Below, one piece after another: positions 1-7,406 of a stretch of 38,596 nt of DNA. The notes beneath the pieces were generated by a model. It was not told the origin of the DNA and searched no databases. It saw nothing but the letters and a program-made list of their open reading frames with translations. Location of the stretch: contig JALSSW010000163.1 of NCBI GenBank assembly GCA_026984035.1, positions 1 to 38,596 on the forward strand, given 5' to 3'. Positions within the stretch are counted from its first letter, which is position 1. Every line of letters begins with the position of its first letter. Position numbers and translations under genes: made by a program. This stretch comes from Planctomycetota bacterium. GTDB lineage: Bacteria > Planctomycetota > UBA1135 > GCA-002748355.

Positions 1-861
1 GTTGTCCACTTGACTGCTTCCTCGAAGGATCACCCCATCCATCGGGATGCGCTCGCCGGGCTTGACGAGGACGATCTCGCCCTTGCCCACCGCCTCGGCC
101 GGGATCTCGATCTCATGCCCGTCCCGAAGAACACGCGCGGTGTCGGGTCGAAGCGCCATGAGTGCCCGGATCGCAGCAGTGGCGCTACGCTTGGCGCGAG
201 CCTCCATATGCTTCCCGAAGAGGATGAGAGTGATCACCGCGGCCGAAGCCTCGAAATACAAATGGGGATTGTGCTGGAAAAGGTTCCAAAGGCTGAGCCC
301 ATAGGCAGCGCTGGTCCCTAGCGCGACCAGAAGATCCATGTTGCCGGTGCGGGCCCGGAGGGCCGCCCAGCCCCCCTTGTAGTAGCGCCAGCCCACGATG
401 AACTGGACGGGCGTTGCCAAAAGGAGCTGTAACCAGGGAGACAGCTCAAAGCTCAGGCCCAGGGGATGGAGGAGCATGGGGGCGACAAGGGGGACGGTCA
501 ACAAAACCGAAAAGAGGAGGATCCATGTCTCACGCCTTCGCTGTTGGCGCTCTCGCTCTTCGGCGAGCTGATCCTCTTCGTCTGCAGAGCGAGCGCCGAA
601 ACCGGCCCGTTCGATCGCAGCGATCAGTTCCTCGGCGCTTCCGCTCGGCGCCCCTGCTTTCACAGCCACGGTCGCAACCTCGGTCGCAAGATTGACCTGG
701 GCGGAGAGAACAGCAGGGTTGCGCCGGAGGACCTTCTCGATGCGGCCGGCACAGGTGGCACAGGTCATCCCCGAAATCTTGAAACGGTAGGCCTTGGGAG
801 ACCTCCTTTCGGGTTCGGCCTTGCCCGCATCCAAAACGGGAGCTGATCGGACTTCAGACAT
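1..861 (-). CDS. copA: Copper-translocating P-type ATPase, N-terminal part (cut by window start)
   Basis: The first 287 codons of a P1B-type ATPase that exports Cu(I) across the inner membrane. The visible part starts with a heavy-metal-binding domain carrying GMTCATC (residues 31-37), where the two cysteines bind Cu(I). It is followed by a charged linker, four hydrophobic helices, the GNMDLLVALGTSAAYG helix, a GKHMEARAK stretch, and the start of the actuator domain, ending at PGERIPMDGV and a few more residues. The CPC motif, the phosphorylated DKTGT and the nucleotide-binding domain lie outside the window. The ATG at 861-859 has GAGGAGAGG just upstream. The gene reads leftward, divergent from the kinase-STAS-Mla operon, and a CueR-like palindrome sits in the gap. 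Copper specificity is inferred from the GMTCxxC domain and the family resemblance. Confidence 0.9.
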   Translation of the reverse strand, partial: MSEVRSAPVLDAGKAEPERRSPKAYRFKISGMTCATCAGRIEKVLRRNPAVLSAQVNLATEVATVAVKAGAPSGSAEELIAAIERAGFGARSADEEDQLAEERERQQRRRETWILLFSVLLTVPLVAPMLLHPLGLSFELSPWLQLLLATPVQFIVGWRYYKGGWAALRARTGNMDLLVALGTSAAYGLSLWNLFQHNPHLYFEASAAVITLILFGKHMEARAKRSATAAIRALMALRPDTARVLRDGHEIEIPAEAVGKGEIVLVKPGERIPMDGVILRGSSQVDN

Positions 862-885
862 TGGATTCCTCTCCTCGCAGAAGAA

Positions 886-908
886 AACCTTCCAGTGACT
901 AGAAGGTT
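886..908 (-). promoter_or_regulatory. CueR/MerR-type operator palindrome upstream of copA
   Basis: The sequence holds AACCTTC (886-892) and its exact inverted copy GAAGGTT (902-908). The 21-base core ACCTTC...GAAGGT (887-907) has the same length and arm sequence as known CueR operators in front of copper ATPase genes. It lies 25 bases before the copA start. I cannot find good -35 or -10 hexamers around it on either strand, and no merR-family gene is visible in the window, so regulation by a CueR homologue encoded elsewhere is an inference. Confidence 0.55.
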
Positions 909-986
909 TGACTCTGGTATACCCTAAGAAGGGAGAAAGGATCCCCAAAAAATCGAAGAGATTCGAAGCTTCCCGAGGGTAGGCTC

Positions 987-1409
987 TTGCGTAACACGAT
1001 GATCTTCCGATCCCAAGCCACACCGACTTGCTTGAAGACTCTCCGCGAGAAAATCGCTGGAGAGTACAAGGATCAACTCACAGCAATGGAGTTTGATGCC
1101 TTTTGCCTTGCGCTCTGCGAAGCTTCATCCAATGTAATTCGACATGCCTATCCCGCAGACACTCCCGGTCCTCTTGAAATCGAGATTCAAAAGGACGACG
1201 AAGCGCTCAGGGTATGGATCCGGGATCGTGGAAAGCCCTTCGAATTTTCCTGCTGCAAAGGTCGTCCCTTGCAGAAGGTCAATCCAGGTGGAATCGGGAT
1301 CCACATCATCAAAGCATTCTTCGACAAGATCAGTTCTTCACGAAGCAAGGATGGATGGAACACTCTCGCCTTAGAGCGGACCAGGAGGACCGACAATGGA
1401 AATCCATGA
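987..1409 (+). CDS. SpoIIAB/RsbW-type serine kinase (GHKL ATPase)
   Basis: A 140-residue single-domain ATPase of the anti-sigma-factor kinase group (HATPase_c_2). The ATP-binding boxes are intact: N-box E45-A-S-S-N49, G1 box D80-R-G82, and G2 box GGIGIHIIK from residue 101. Relatives phosphorylate a serine in a partner STAS protein, and some also bind a sigma factor. The next gene, overlapping by 14 bases, is just such a STAS protein. The start is TTG at 987 with GAGGGTAGG shortly upstream; an ATG four codons later (999) is the alternative. No sigma-factor gene lies nearby. The downstream genes encode an Mla-type lipid transporter, so the kinase may regulate transport instead of transcription. 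The family is sure; the target is inferred. Confidence 0.85.
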   Translation: MRNTMIFRSQATPTCLKTLREKIAGEYKDQLTAMEFDAFCLALCEASSNVIRHAYPADTPGPLEIEIQKDDEALRVWIRDRGKPFEFSCCKGRPLQKVNPGGIGIHIIKAFFDKISSSRSKDGWNTLALERTRRTDNGNP

Positions 1410-1731
1410 ACACGAAACATCCAAATGGACTGTCCTCACCATTCGTGGCGATGTGGACCTCGCAACATCCCCAAGGCTGCGGGCACGCATGGAACATCTT
1501 CTCCTCAGCCAAAAGCGCTCTCTCGCTTTAGATCTATCGGGAGTCACTCACATGGACTCCTCGGGGATCGCGGTCCTGATTGAAGGCTTTCGCTGGGCCA
1601 GAAAGGTGCAAGTCCCCTTCGTTCTCCTTTCCCCTTCCCCACAGGTCCAAATGATCCTCGAGCTGGGAAAGCTCGAAGAGTTTTTCGACATCCGCGCTCA
1701 GCTCGAAGACGAGAACCCCCAAGGGAATTGA
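1396..1731 (+). CDS. STAS-domain protein (SpoIIAA/MlaB-like)
   Basis: A 111-residue STAS protein. Two readings are possible. It resembles anti-sigma-factor antagonists: the loop MDSSG at residues 53-57 holds the serine pair that SpoIIAB-type kinases phosphorylate, and the kinase gene overlaps its start. It also sits directly before mlaE, mlaF and mlaD, and in the MlaFEDB transporter MlaB is a lone STAS protein that binds the ATPase and is needed for its activity. Both may hold, giving a phospho-switchable MlaB. The ATG at 1396 has AGGAGG upstream at 1381-1386. The stop (1729-1731) is in the same frame as mlaE, only nine bases before its start. STAS-MlaE fusions are known in other bacteria, which favours the MlaB role. 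Confidence 0.88.
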   Translation: MEIHEHETSKWTVLTIRGDVDLATSPRLRARMEHLLLSQKRSLALDLSGVTHMDSSGIAVLIEGFRWARKVQVPFVLLSPSPQVQMILELGKLEEFFDIRAQLEDENPQGN

Positions 1732-1740
1732 AACGCAGCC

Positions 1741-2502
1741 TTGCTTCCCCTTCTCAAAGCCATAGAAAAAGTCGGAGTCTCCTTCCACTTTTTCTGTCGA
1801 ACAGCAGGGGCCGTTGTGGTCGCCTCCAAAAAGGAGTGGCGCTTTCGCTACCCTCTTTTGGTGGAGCAAATCCTCCGCACGGGGATGATGAGCACCCCCA
1901 TCGTTCTCCTCTTCGCCGGCCTGGTGGGAATTATCCTCGTTCTTCAGACAGCTTTTCAACTCGCCCAGTTCGGGAGAGTGGAAATGGTAGGAGCCCTGGT
2001 TGGAGTTTCTGTCACGAGGGAAATGGGGCCCCTGATGACAGCCATCATTGTTTCGGGACGCGTTGGGGCGGCTTTTACCGCAGAGCTTGGGACCATGAAG
2101 GTCAACGACGAAATTCTTGCCGCAGAAACCATGGCCATTGACCCCATTCAATTTTTGGTCGTCCCCCGTTACTTGGCCCTCATCCTCGTCCTCCCCTGCC
2201 TCACCACCCTCAGTGACATCTCTGCCCTGGTCTTTGCCCTCCTCACTGGATCCAGCCTCTTCGATGTCCCAAGGTTGACCTTCATGGGAGTCGCACAGGA
2301 TTGGATCCAAACTTCAGATATCCTCGTAGGAGCCCTCAAGAGTGCGGTTTTTGGCGCATTGATCGCCCATATCTGCTGCTTCGAAGCCTTTCATCTGAAG
2401 GGCGGAGCTTCCAGCGTGGGTGCAGCGACCATGAGGGCCGTGGTCCTCAGCATGGTGGCCGTCCTCGCTGCGGACGCTGTTTTCGCCTACTTCACCCTAT
2501 GA
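1741..2502 (+). CDS. mlaE: MlaE-family lipid ABC transporter permease
   Basis: A 253-residue inner-membrane permease of the MlaE/YrbE family, the membrane core of a phospholipid transporter between inner and outer membranes. It shows an N-terminal amphipathic interfacial helix, about five membrane segments, and the family stretch EMGPLMTAIIVSGRVGAAF followed by ELGTMKVNDEI, the region that contacts the ATPase. The best start I can find is TTG at 1741; the next in-frame ATG would remove the first helix. No good ribosome-binding site precedes it, so translation may be coupled to the STAS gene that ends nine bases earlier in the same frame. The mlaF gene follows after ten bases. Confidence 0.93.
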   Translation: MLPLLKAIEKVGVSFHFFCRTAGAVVVASKKEWRFRYPLLVEQILRTGMMSTPIVLLFAGLVGIILVLQTAFQLAQFGRVEMVGALVGVSVTREMGPLMTAIIVSGRVGAAFTAELGTMKVNDEILAAETMAIDPIQFLVVPRYLALILVLPCLTTLSDISALVFALLTGSSLFDVPRLTFMGVAQDWIQTSDILVGALKSAVFGALIAHICCFEAFHLKGGASSVGAATMRAVVLSMVAVLAADAVFAYFTL

Positions 2503-2512
2503 ATGAGACAGG

Positions 2513-3325
2513 ATGACCTCCTCCCAAACAGAACCTGTGATTCAAGTCCTTAGCTTGGTCAAGGAATACAACGGAAAGCGCGTCCTAAGCGACATCTCCT
2601 TTGAACTCTATCCCAGAGAACGAGTCGCCATTATCGGACCCTCTGGAGGGGGCAAATCGACCCTTCTCGCCTGCATGATCGGCGCGGCCATCCCCGAAGA
2701 AGGTGAGATCCAGCTTCTGGGTGAAACCCTTCGGCCAAGGGACCGTAAAGCGATGGATCGGCTGCGACTCCGGTTCGGGGTCATGTTTCAGGGGGGGGCG
2801 CTTTTCAGTTCCATGAGTATTCAAGAAAACGTTGCCTTGCCCATCCGCCGCCATTCGGATCTCGCTGAGGAAACCATCAAAATCCTCGTGGCCATGAAAC
2901 TCAACCAAGTGGGCCTCTTTGCAGCGTCGGACCGATCTCCTGAAGAGTTGAGCGGCGGTATGATCAAGCGGGCGGCTCTCGCAAGAGCCATGGCCTTGGA
3001 CCCCGCTTTGTTGTTCATCGACGAACCCTCGGCCGGTTTGGATCCGATTGCCGTGGCTGAGATCGATGACCTCCTCCTCAAACAAGCGGAAACTCATGAC
3101 GTCGCCATGGTTGTTGTGACCCATGACATGACGAGCGCTTACCGGATCGCGAATCGGATGATCATGCTGTACAAGGGAAGAATCCTTTTTGACGGAAGCC
3201 CCAGAGAAATCCAAGAATGTGAGGATCCTGTTGTGCAACAGTTCATCCACGGGCGCAAGGACGGCCCCATTAGCTTTCAAGAATCCAGCTTGGATTTCGG
3301 GAAACTCCTTTTGGAGGGAGAGTGA
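2513..3325 (+). CDS. mlaF: MlaF-family lipid ABC transporter ATPase
   Basis: A 270-residue ABC ATPase that would power the MlaE permease. Walker A is GPSGGGKST (42-50). A Q-loop FQGGALF follows, then the signature LSGGM, then Walker B with the following loop (LLFIDEPSAGLDP) and the switch histidine in VVTHDM. The sequence after the signature, IKRAALARAMALDP, is typical of MlaF. The C-terminal tail extends about 35 residues past the core; in E. coli MlaF this end docks on its neighbour subunit. It starts at ATG 2513, ten bases after mlaE, and ends three bases before mlaD, consistent with one transcript and a single complex. Confidence 0.95.
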   Translation: MTSSQTEPVIQVLSLVKEYNGKRVLSDISFELYPRERVAIIGPSGGGKSTLLACMIGAAIPEEGEIQLLGETLRPRDRKAMDRLRLRFGVMFQGGALFSSMSIQENVALPIRRHSDLAEETIKILVAMKLNQVGLFAASDRSPEELSGGMIKRAALARAMALDPALLFIDEPSAGLDPIAVAEIDDLLLKQAETHDVAMVVVTHDMTSAYRIANRMIMLYKGRILFDGSPREIQECEDPVVQQFIHGRKDGPISFQESSLDFGKLLLEGE

Positions 3326-3328
3326 AAC

Positions 3329-4387
3329 ATGCACGCCAAAGATCTCATCGCCGGCACCTTCATCTTCCTCTCTTTCTTCCTCTTCCTGGGCTTTGTCCTT
3401 TGGGGAGGCAAGCTCCAAGGCTTCTTCGATCAAAGGGTCCAAATCCACATTTTTCTCAAACGCGGGCTCCCTCTGGACCCCGGAACGGCCGTTCGGATTG
3501 AAGGACTCAAGGTGGGCGAAGTCACAGGTATCTCCTGGAGGAGTGAGGCGGAACGCAACCGGCGAAACCCGGACTTTCGGGTCAAGATGACCATCGCTGT
3601 GGACCCCAAAGCCCCCATCGCGAGGGAATCCAAAATCGAGGTTCGATCGGACGGGCTCCTCGGCGCCCGCTATGTTGATATCCACGCGGCTCCCCAGGGA
3701 GCGACAAAGCTCCACAAGGGGGACATCCTCCTGGCGGCCTTAGGGGGCATCGATACCTTCCTGGAGCGAGGAGAAGAAATGGCTCGAAGGCTGAGCAGCA
3801 TGCTCCAGCACCTCGACCAGTTGCTGACACCCGGAGCGGGAAGAGCCTCCCTCCCCGGCCTCCTTGAGGATCTCCATGGGATGAGCCTGGCGGGAAGCGA
3901 TGCGGCCCAAGAAACGAAATCGTTCATCAAGGAAAGCCGGCAGATGCTCCAAACCTGGAACCCCAAACTCAAGGAAGTACTGGAGTCTTCCCAAAAAATG
4001 CTGGATCAGTCCCTGGCTCTCCTGAAGCAATGGGAGGAGACGACCAAGGAGCTGCGCCCGCGCTTATTAAAAACCCTGGGAACGGGAGACCAGCTCCTGA
4101 CGGACTTGGGAGCAGATCTTAAAAAAGCACGCAAAAAGGTGGACGGTCTCTTGGACCGTGTGGATGACATCCTTGTTCGCAATGACCGGGATCTCTTTCT
4201 TCTTCTCCACAATCTCCGTGTCGCTGCCGAGGAGATGAAGCTCGCAATCGCCCGGATCAAAGCTGACCCCAGCCAAATCCTTTTTGGAGGGAGCGAAGAC
4301 CCCGAGGCTGCAGAGGCTGCCGCCAAAAAATCCTTGCAGCGTAGCTTGGACCAAGGAGGGCTCCTCCCTCCCAGGAGGAAGCAATGA
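3329..4387 (+). CDS. mlaD: MlaD-type MCE-domain lipid-binding protein
   Basis: A 352-residue membrane-anchored periplasmic protein. One N-terminal transmembrane helix (about residues 8-27) is followed by an MCE domain (about 35-130). The family stretch LDPGTAVRIEGLKVGEVTGI forms part of the ring through which lipid passes. The MCE domain carries a short insert rich in arginine (WRSEAERNRRNPDF). The C-terminal two thirds are charged, helical and probably coiled coil, longer than in E. coli MlaD (183 residues) and more like the long helical tails of other MCE proteins. No mlaC or mlaA gene is visible here. The stop overlaps the next start as ATGA, indicating coupled translation. Confidence 0.92.
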   Translation: MHAKDLIAGTFIFLSFFLFLGFVLWGGKLQGFFDQRVQIHIFLKRGLPLDPGTAVRIEGLKVGEVTGISWRSEAERNRRNPDFRVKMTIAVDPKAPIARESKIEVRSDGLLGARYVDIHAAPQGATKLHKGDILLAALGGIDTFLERGEEMARRLSSMLQHLDQLLTPGAGRASLPGLLEDLHGMSLAGSDAAQETKSFIKESRQMLQTWNPKLKEVLESSQKMLDQSLALLKQWEETTKELRPRLLKTLGTGDQLLTDLGADLKKARKKVDGLLDRVDDILVRNDRDLFLLLHNLRVAAEEMKLAIARIKADPSQILFGGSEDPEAAEAAAKKSLQRSLDQGGLLPPRRKQ

Positions 4388-5223
4388 GGCGTGGGTTTCT
4401 TTTTCTCCTCTTAGCTTCATCCGCTTGCTTTGGAGGAGGAGACAGACCGACACTTTTCGAAAAGGCCTTCAGCCTCGAGCAAATGGGAAAAACGCGGGAT
4501 GCCATTGACCTTTATCAAAAGGCCGTAGCCGCCGATCCCCAGGATGAAGATTCTTGGTACAACCTGGGACGTCTTTATGCATCTCTGGGGCATGCAAAAA
4601 TGGCGGCCAAGGCCTTCCAACGCTGCTTGGAGATCAACCCCTTATCCGCGGACGCACTCTGCAACCTCGGGATCCTCGCAGAAAAAGCAGGGGACCCTGG
4701 AAAAGCGCGAAAGCTGTATGAGGCAGCCGCCCAGAAAGCACCCCACCGAGCCTTTCCCGAGGTTCTATCCGCCAGGCTGGAAGCAAAACAGGGCCACCTG
4801 TTGAAGGCAAAGAAACTCTTGCAGGAAGCTTTGCACAGGAACCCCCAAAGCTCCTTTGCCTGGCATGAAAAAGGACGTTTGCTACTAGGGGAAGGTCGGC
4901 CGACCGCAGCTTTTTCCGCCCTGGAGGAGGCACTGAAGAGAGACGGGGAATCCGATCCCATCCTCAAGGATTTTGCCAAGACGGCAACGCTGATCGGCGC
5001 TCACGACAAAGCTCTTCTCGCCCTTCAAAGGCTCACCGCCAAGCATCCTTCCGAGGCTCTTTGGTTTGCAAAGATCGCAACAACTCAATTGGCGCGAATG
5101 AAGCCCAACCGAGCCTTCCTCGCAATCACCAGGGCCTTGGCCCTCGCCCCGAAAAATAAAAACTACCGAAGCATTCGAAACAAGATTCTTCAAAGCTTAA
5201 GTCACCGAGCAGATTCCAAATGA
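4384..5223 (+). CDS. Secreted TPR-repeat protein
   Basis: A 279-residue protein with an N-terminal signal peptide (MRRGFLFLLLASSACFGGG). The cysteine at residue 15 could be a lipidation site, but the residues before it (SSA) are a poor lipobox. The rest is a chain of tetratricopeptide repeats, with clear units around residues 28-60, 62-94 (NLGRLYASLGHAKMAAKAF) and 95-130, and weaker ones to the end. TPR chains usually act as protein-binding scaffolds. It overlaps mlaD and the following phosphatase gene by four bases each (ATGA), so it probably works with them, perhaps linking the MCE protein to the outer membrane or to the enzyme. That link is inference. Confidence 0.85.
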   Translation: MRRGFLFLLLASSACFGGGDRPTLFEKAFSLEQMGKTRDAIDLYQKAVAADPQDEDSWYNLGRLYASLGHAKMAAKAFQRCLEINPLSADALCNLGILAEKAGDPGKARKLYEAAAQKAPHRAFPEVLSARLEAKQGHLLKAKKLLQEALHRNPQSSFAWHEKGRLLLGEGRPTAAFSALEEALKRDGESDPILKDFAKTATLIGAHDKALLALQRLTAKHPSEALWFAKIATTQLARMKPNRAFLAITRALALAPKNKNYRSIRNKILQSLSHRADSK

Positions 5224-7250
5224 AAGCCCTCCTCCTTCTTTGTGCCGTAACATTCACCCTTCAGCCTGCCCCCACCCAAGAACCCCGAGGACTTCAAGCG
5301 ACGCTTTGGGTCCAGAGAAGCCCCGAATACAGGGCCCTTTGCAAACAGGCCTTTGTCCTTGCGCGCATGCAACTGGACAAAGCCTTGGCCAACCCAAGCT
5401 GGACAGCCGCTTTGGAACAAAAAGACATCCCCAAAGATGCCAAGCCGGCCATCATCTGCGACCTTGATGAGACCCTTCTTGACAACTCAGCTTATCAAGC
5501 GCGTTTGCAAATCAGGGGGGCTTCCTACTCTCCCGCTTCCTGGGCCGCTTGGGTCCGAGAAAAAAAGAAAACAGTAAGAGCGGTTCCCGGGGCTTTAGCT
5601 TTTTGCCGGGAGGTCGCCAAGAAAGGTGTCAAGATCTTCTATCTCAGCAATCGGAGGCAGGACCAGTTAAAAGCCACCCAGCGCGATATGAGCATCCTTG
5701 GCTTTCCTTTCGCAAAGGACTCCTCTGTTTTTTTTCTGAGGACAAAAAGCTCAGACAAGGGAAAACGAAGAAAAACCATCGCTCAAAACTATCGCATTCT
5801 CCTGCTCATCGGGGATAGCGAGGGAGATTTTTTATCCCCTGCTGACCGGAGCCATCCAGACAATGAAACATACTGGGGAAGGCGCTGGATCGTCCTCCCC
5901 AACCCCATGTATGGATCCTGGAATCCCAGGAAAGAAAGACTGAAAGCTCTGCGAACCGATGGCCCGACAAAGCAAACCTCCCTCCTGAGGGCCGGTCCCA
6001 TGAATGCCTGGGCTGCCATGCGGGAAGCCTGCGTCTGGGTCCAGACCCAGAAACCAGCAAAGGTACAACTCGCTTTCCAAAGGGAAGATGCCAAAGGGAG
6101 CACCGCAAGGCTTAGCCCTGTCACCGAAACAACCCATTCCGGCGATTGCATCGCAAAAATCGTTCTCGAGGATCTGAACTCAGGCAGCACCTATCGGTAC
6201 CAGGTCCTTGTCAACGGCGTTCCGGTTGGGCAAGGCAAGCTCCATACGCAAAAACAATGGCGTTACCGCGGAGATCCCCCGGATGTGGACTTCTTGTTCG
6301 GGTCTTGCCTTTACATCAATGAAAAGGAAACCGATCGCCCGGGAAAACCCTATGGAGGAGGATATGAGATCTTCGATGCCATGGCGCAAAGGAAAGCGGA
6401 TTTCATGCTTTGGCTCGGAGATAACTGCTACCTTCGCGAACCCGACTGGCTGACCCCCCAGGGAATCCGCAAGAGGTACCGGCGCAGCCGGAGTTTCGGT
6501 CCCCTCCAAAGCTTCTTGGCCTCCACCCAGCACTATGCCATCTGGGATGATCATGACTATGGACCCAACGACTCAGACCGAAGCTTTGGCTTAAAGACCG
6601 AATCCCTCCATGTCTTCCAGGATTATTGGCCTCAGCCATGGTATGGAAGGCCCTCCGCACCAGGCTGCTATTACAGCTTCACCTGGAGTGATTGCGCCTT
6701 TTTCATGCTTGACGACCGCAGCTTTCGCAGTCCCAACCGGAGCCAAAACCTCGACACCAAGGTCATGTTAGGGAAAACCCAATTACAGTGGCTGATGGAC
6801 TCTCTATTAAGTTCGAATGCTCGCTTTAAATTTATCGTCAATGGCGGACAAATGACCAATCCTCTCGTTTATTTCGAAGGATTCGGGGCCTTCCCAAAAG
6901 AGCAAAAGACTCTCTTTGACTTTATACAAAAGAACAATTTGACGGGCATCGTCTTTCTCTCCGGAGATCGCCATGCAAGCGAACTTTTGGCCTATCGGCA
7001 TGGAGAATCAAACCAGCTTTGGCCCGAATTCACAAGTAGTCCCCTTGGCGCAGGCTTCGGGGGCTTTCCCAAGGAGAAACACAATCCCATCAGGGTCCCC
7101 GGAACCTGGATCACGACTGAACGAAGTTTTGGCCGAGTTCGTATCCAAGGAAAAGGAAAGGAAAGATCCATTCAATTCGAGGCCTATCGCTCCGATGGCA
7201 ACTTGATTTGGAAGCATTTATGGATTCCTGGCAGCCTTCAAATCAAATAA
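5220..7250 (+). CDS. Secreted two-domain phosphatase: e(P4)-type HAD acid phosphatase fused to PhoD-like phosphoesterase
   Basis: A 676-residue exported enzyme with two catalytic modules. After a short signal peptide, residues 25-250 match the e(P4) / class C acid phosphatase family: WVQRSPEYRAL (30-40), the nucleophile motif DLDETLLDNS (81-90, D81 and D83), YLSNRRQ (141-147) and the acidic motif GDSEGDF (198-204). Residues 255-345 look like the Ig-like N-terminal domain of PhoD enzymes. Residues 355-676 are a PhoD-type metallophosphoesterase with FGSC (360-363), GDNCYLREPDW (400-410), WDDHDYGPND (442-451) and SGDRHAS (581-587). PhoD enzymes cut phosphodiesters, including phospholipids; e(P4) enzymes remove terminal phosphates. 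The two could act in sequence. It is the last gene of the Mla-type operon, with an ATGA overlap to the TPR gene. Substrate unknown. Confidence 0.88.
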   Translation: MKALLLLCAVTFTLQPAPTQEPRGLQATLWVQRSPEYRALCKQAFVLARMQLDKALANPSWTAALEQKDIPKDAKPAIICDLDETLLDNSAYQARLQIRGASYSPASWAAWVREKKKTVRAVPGALAFCREVAKKGVKIFYLSNRRQDQLKATQRDMSILGFPFAKDSSVFFLRTKSSDKGKRRKTIAQNYRILLLIGDSEGDFLSPADRSHPDNETYWGRRWIVLPNPMYGSWNPRKERLKALRTDGPTKQTSLLRAGPMNAWAAMREACVWVQTQKPAKVQLAFQREDAKGSTARLSPVTETTHSGDCIAKIVLEDLNSGSTYRYQVLVNGVPVGQGKLHTQKQWRYRGDPPDVDFLFGSCLYINEKETDRPGKPYGGGYEIFDAMAQRKADFMLWLGDNCYLREPDWLTPQGIRKRYRRSRSFGPLQSFLASTQHYAIWDDHDYGPNDSDRSFGLKTESLHVFQDYWPQPWYGRPSAPGCYYSFTWSDCAFFMLDDRSFRSPNRSQNLDTKVMLGKTQLQWLMDSLLSSNARFKFIVNGGQMTNPLVYFEGFGAFPKEQKTLFDFIQKNNLTGIVFLSGDRHASELLAYRHGESNQLWPEFTSSPLGAGFGGFPKEKHNPIRVPGTWITTERSFGRVRIQGKGKERSIQFEAYRSDGNLIWKHLWIPGSLQIK

Positions 7251-7258
7251 GTTCTAAA

Positions 7259-7282
7259 AAAAGAAGATCCATTCCTTCTTTT
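7259..7282 (+). terminator. Weak hairpin after the phosphatase gene
   Basis: AAAAGAAG (7259-7266) and its inverted copy CTTCTTTT (7275-7282) can form an eight-pair stem with an eight-base loop directly after the operon stop. The stem is A/T-rich, with T-runs in the arm and again near 7302. It could be a weak intrinsic terminator. The rest of the 156 bases before the next gene is A/T-richer than its surroundings and shows nothing else. Confidence 0.35.
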
Positions 7283-7406
7283 ATGGGACTTTTATATGAA
7301 ACTTTTTTGATTTCACTCAGAAGTTTATGCCGATGGAGGATTTATCAATTAGACTTTCGGTGTTCGGGGAATGCCCCAATTGCGCACTCTTTCCAAGGAT
7401 CAATTC

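Noticed and set aside
1534..2310. Long open frame antisense to the STAS and mlaE genes
   Set aside because: The opposite strand encodes clear family motifs; the antisense product is rich in Gly, Asp, Glu and His with no domain sense.
2585..3715. 376-codon antisense frame over mlaF and mlaD
   Set aside because: A shadow of well-supported genes with strong motifs on the + strand; no ribosome-binding site or recognisable domain.
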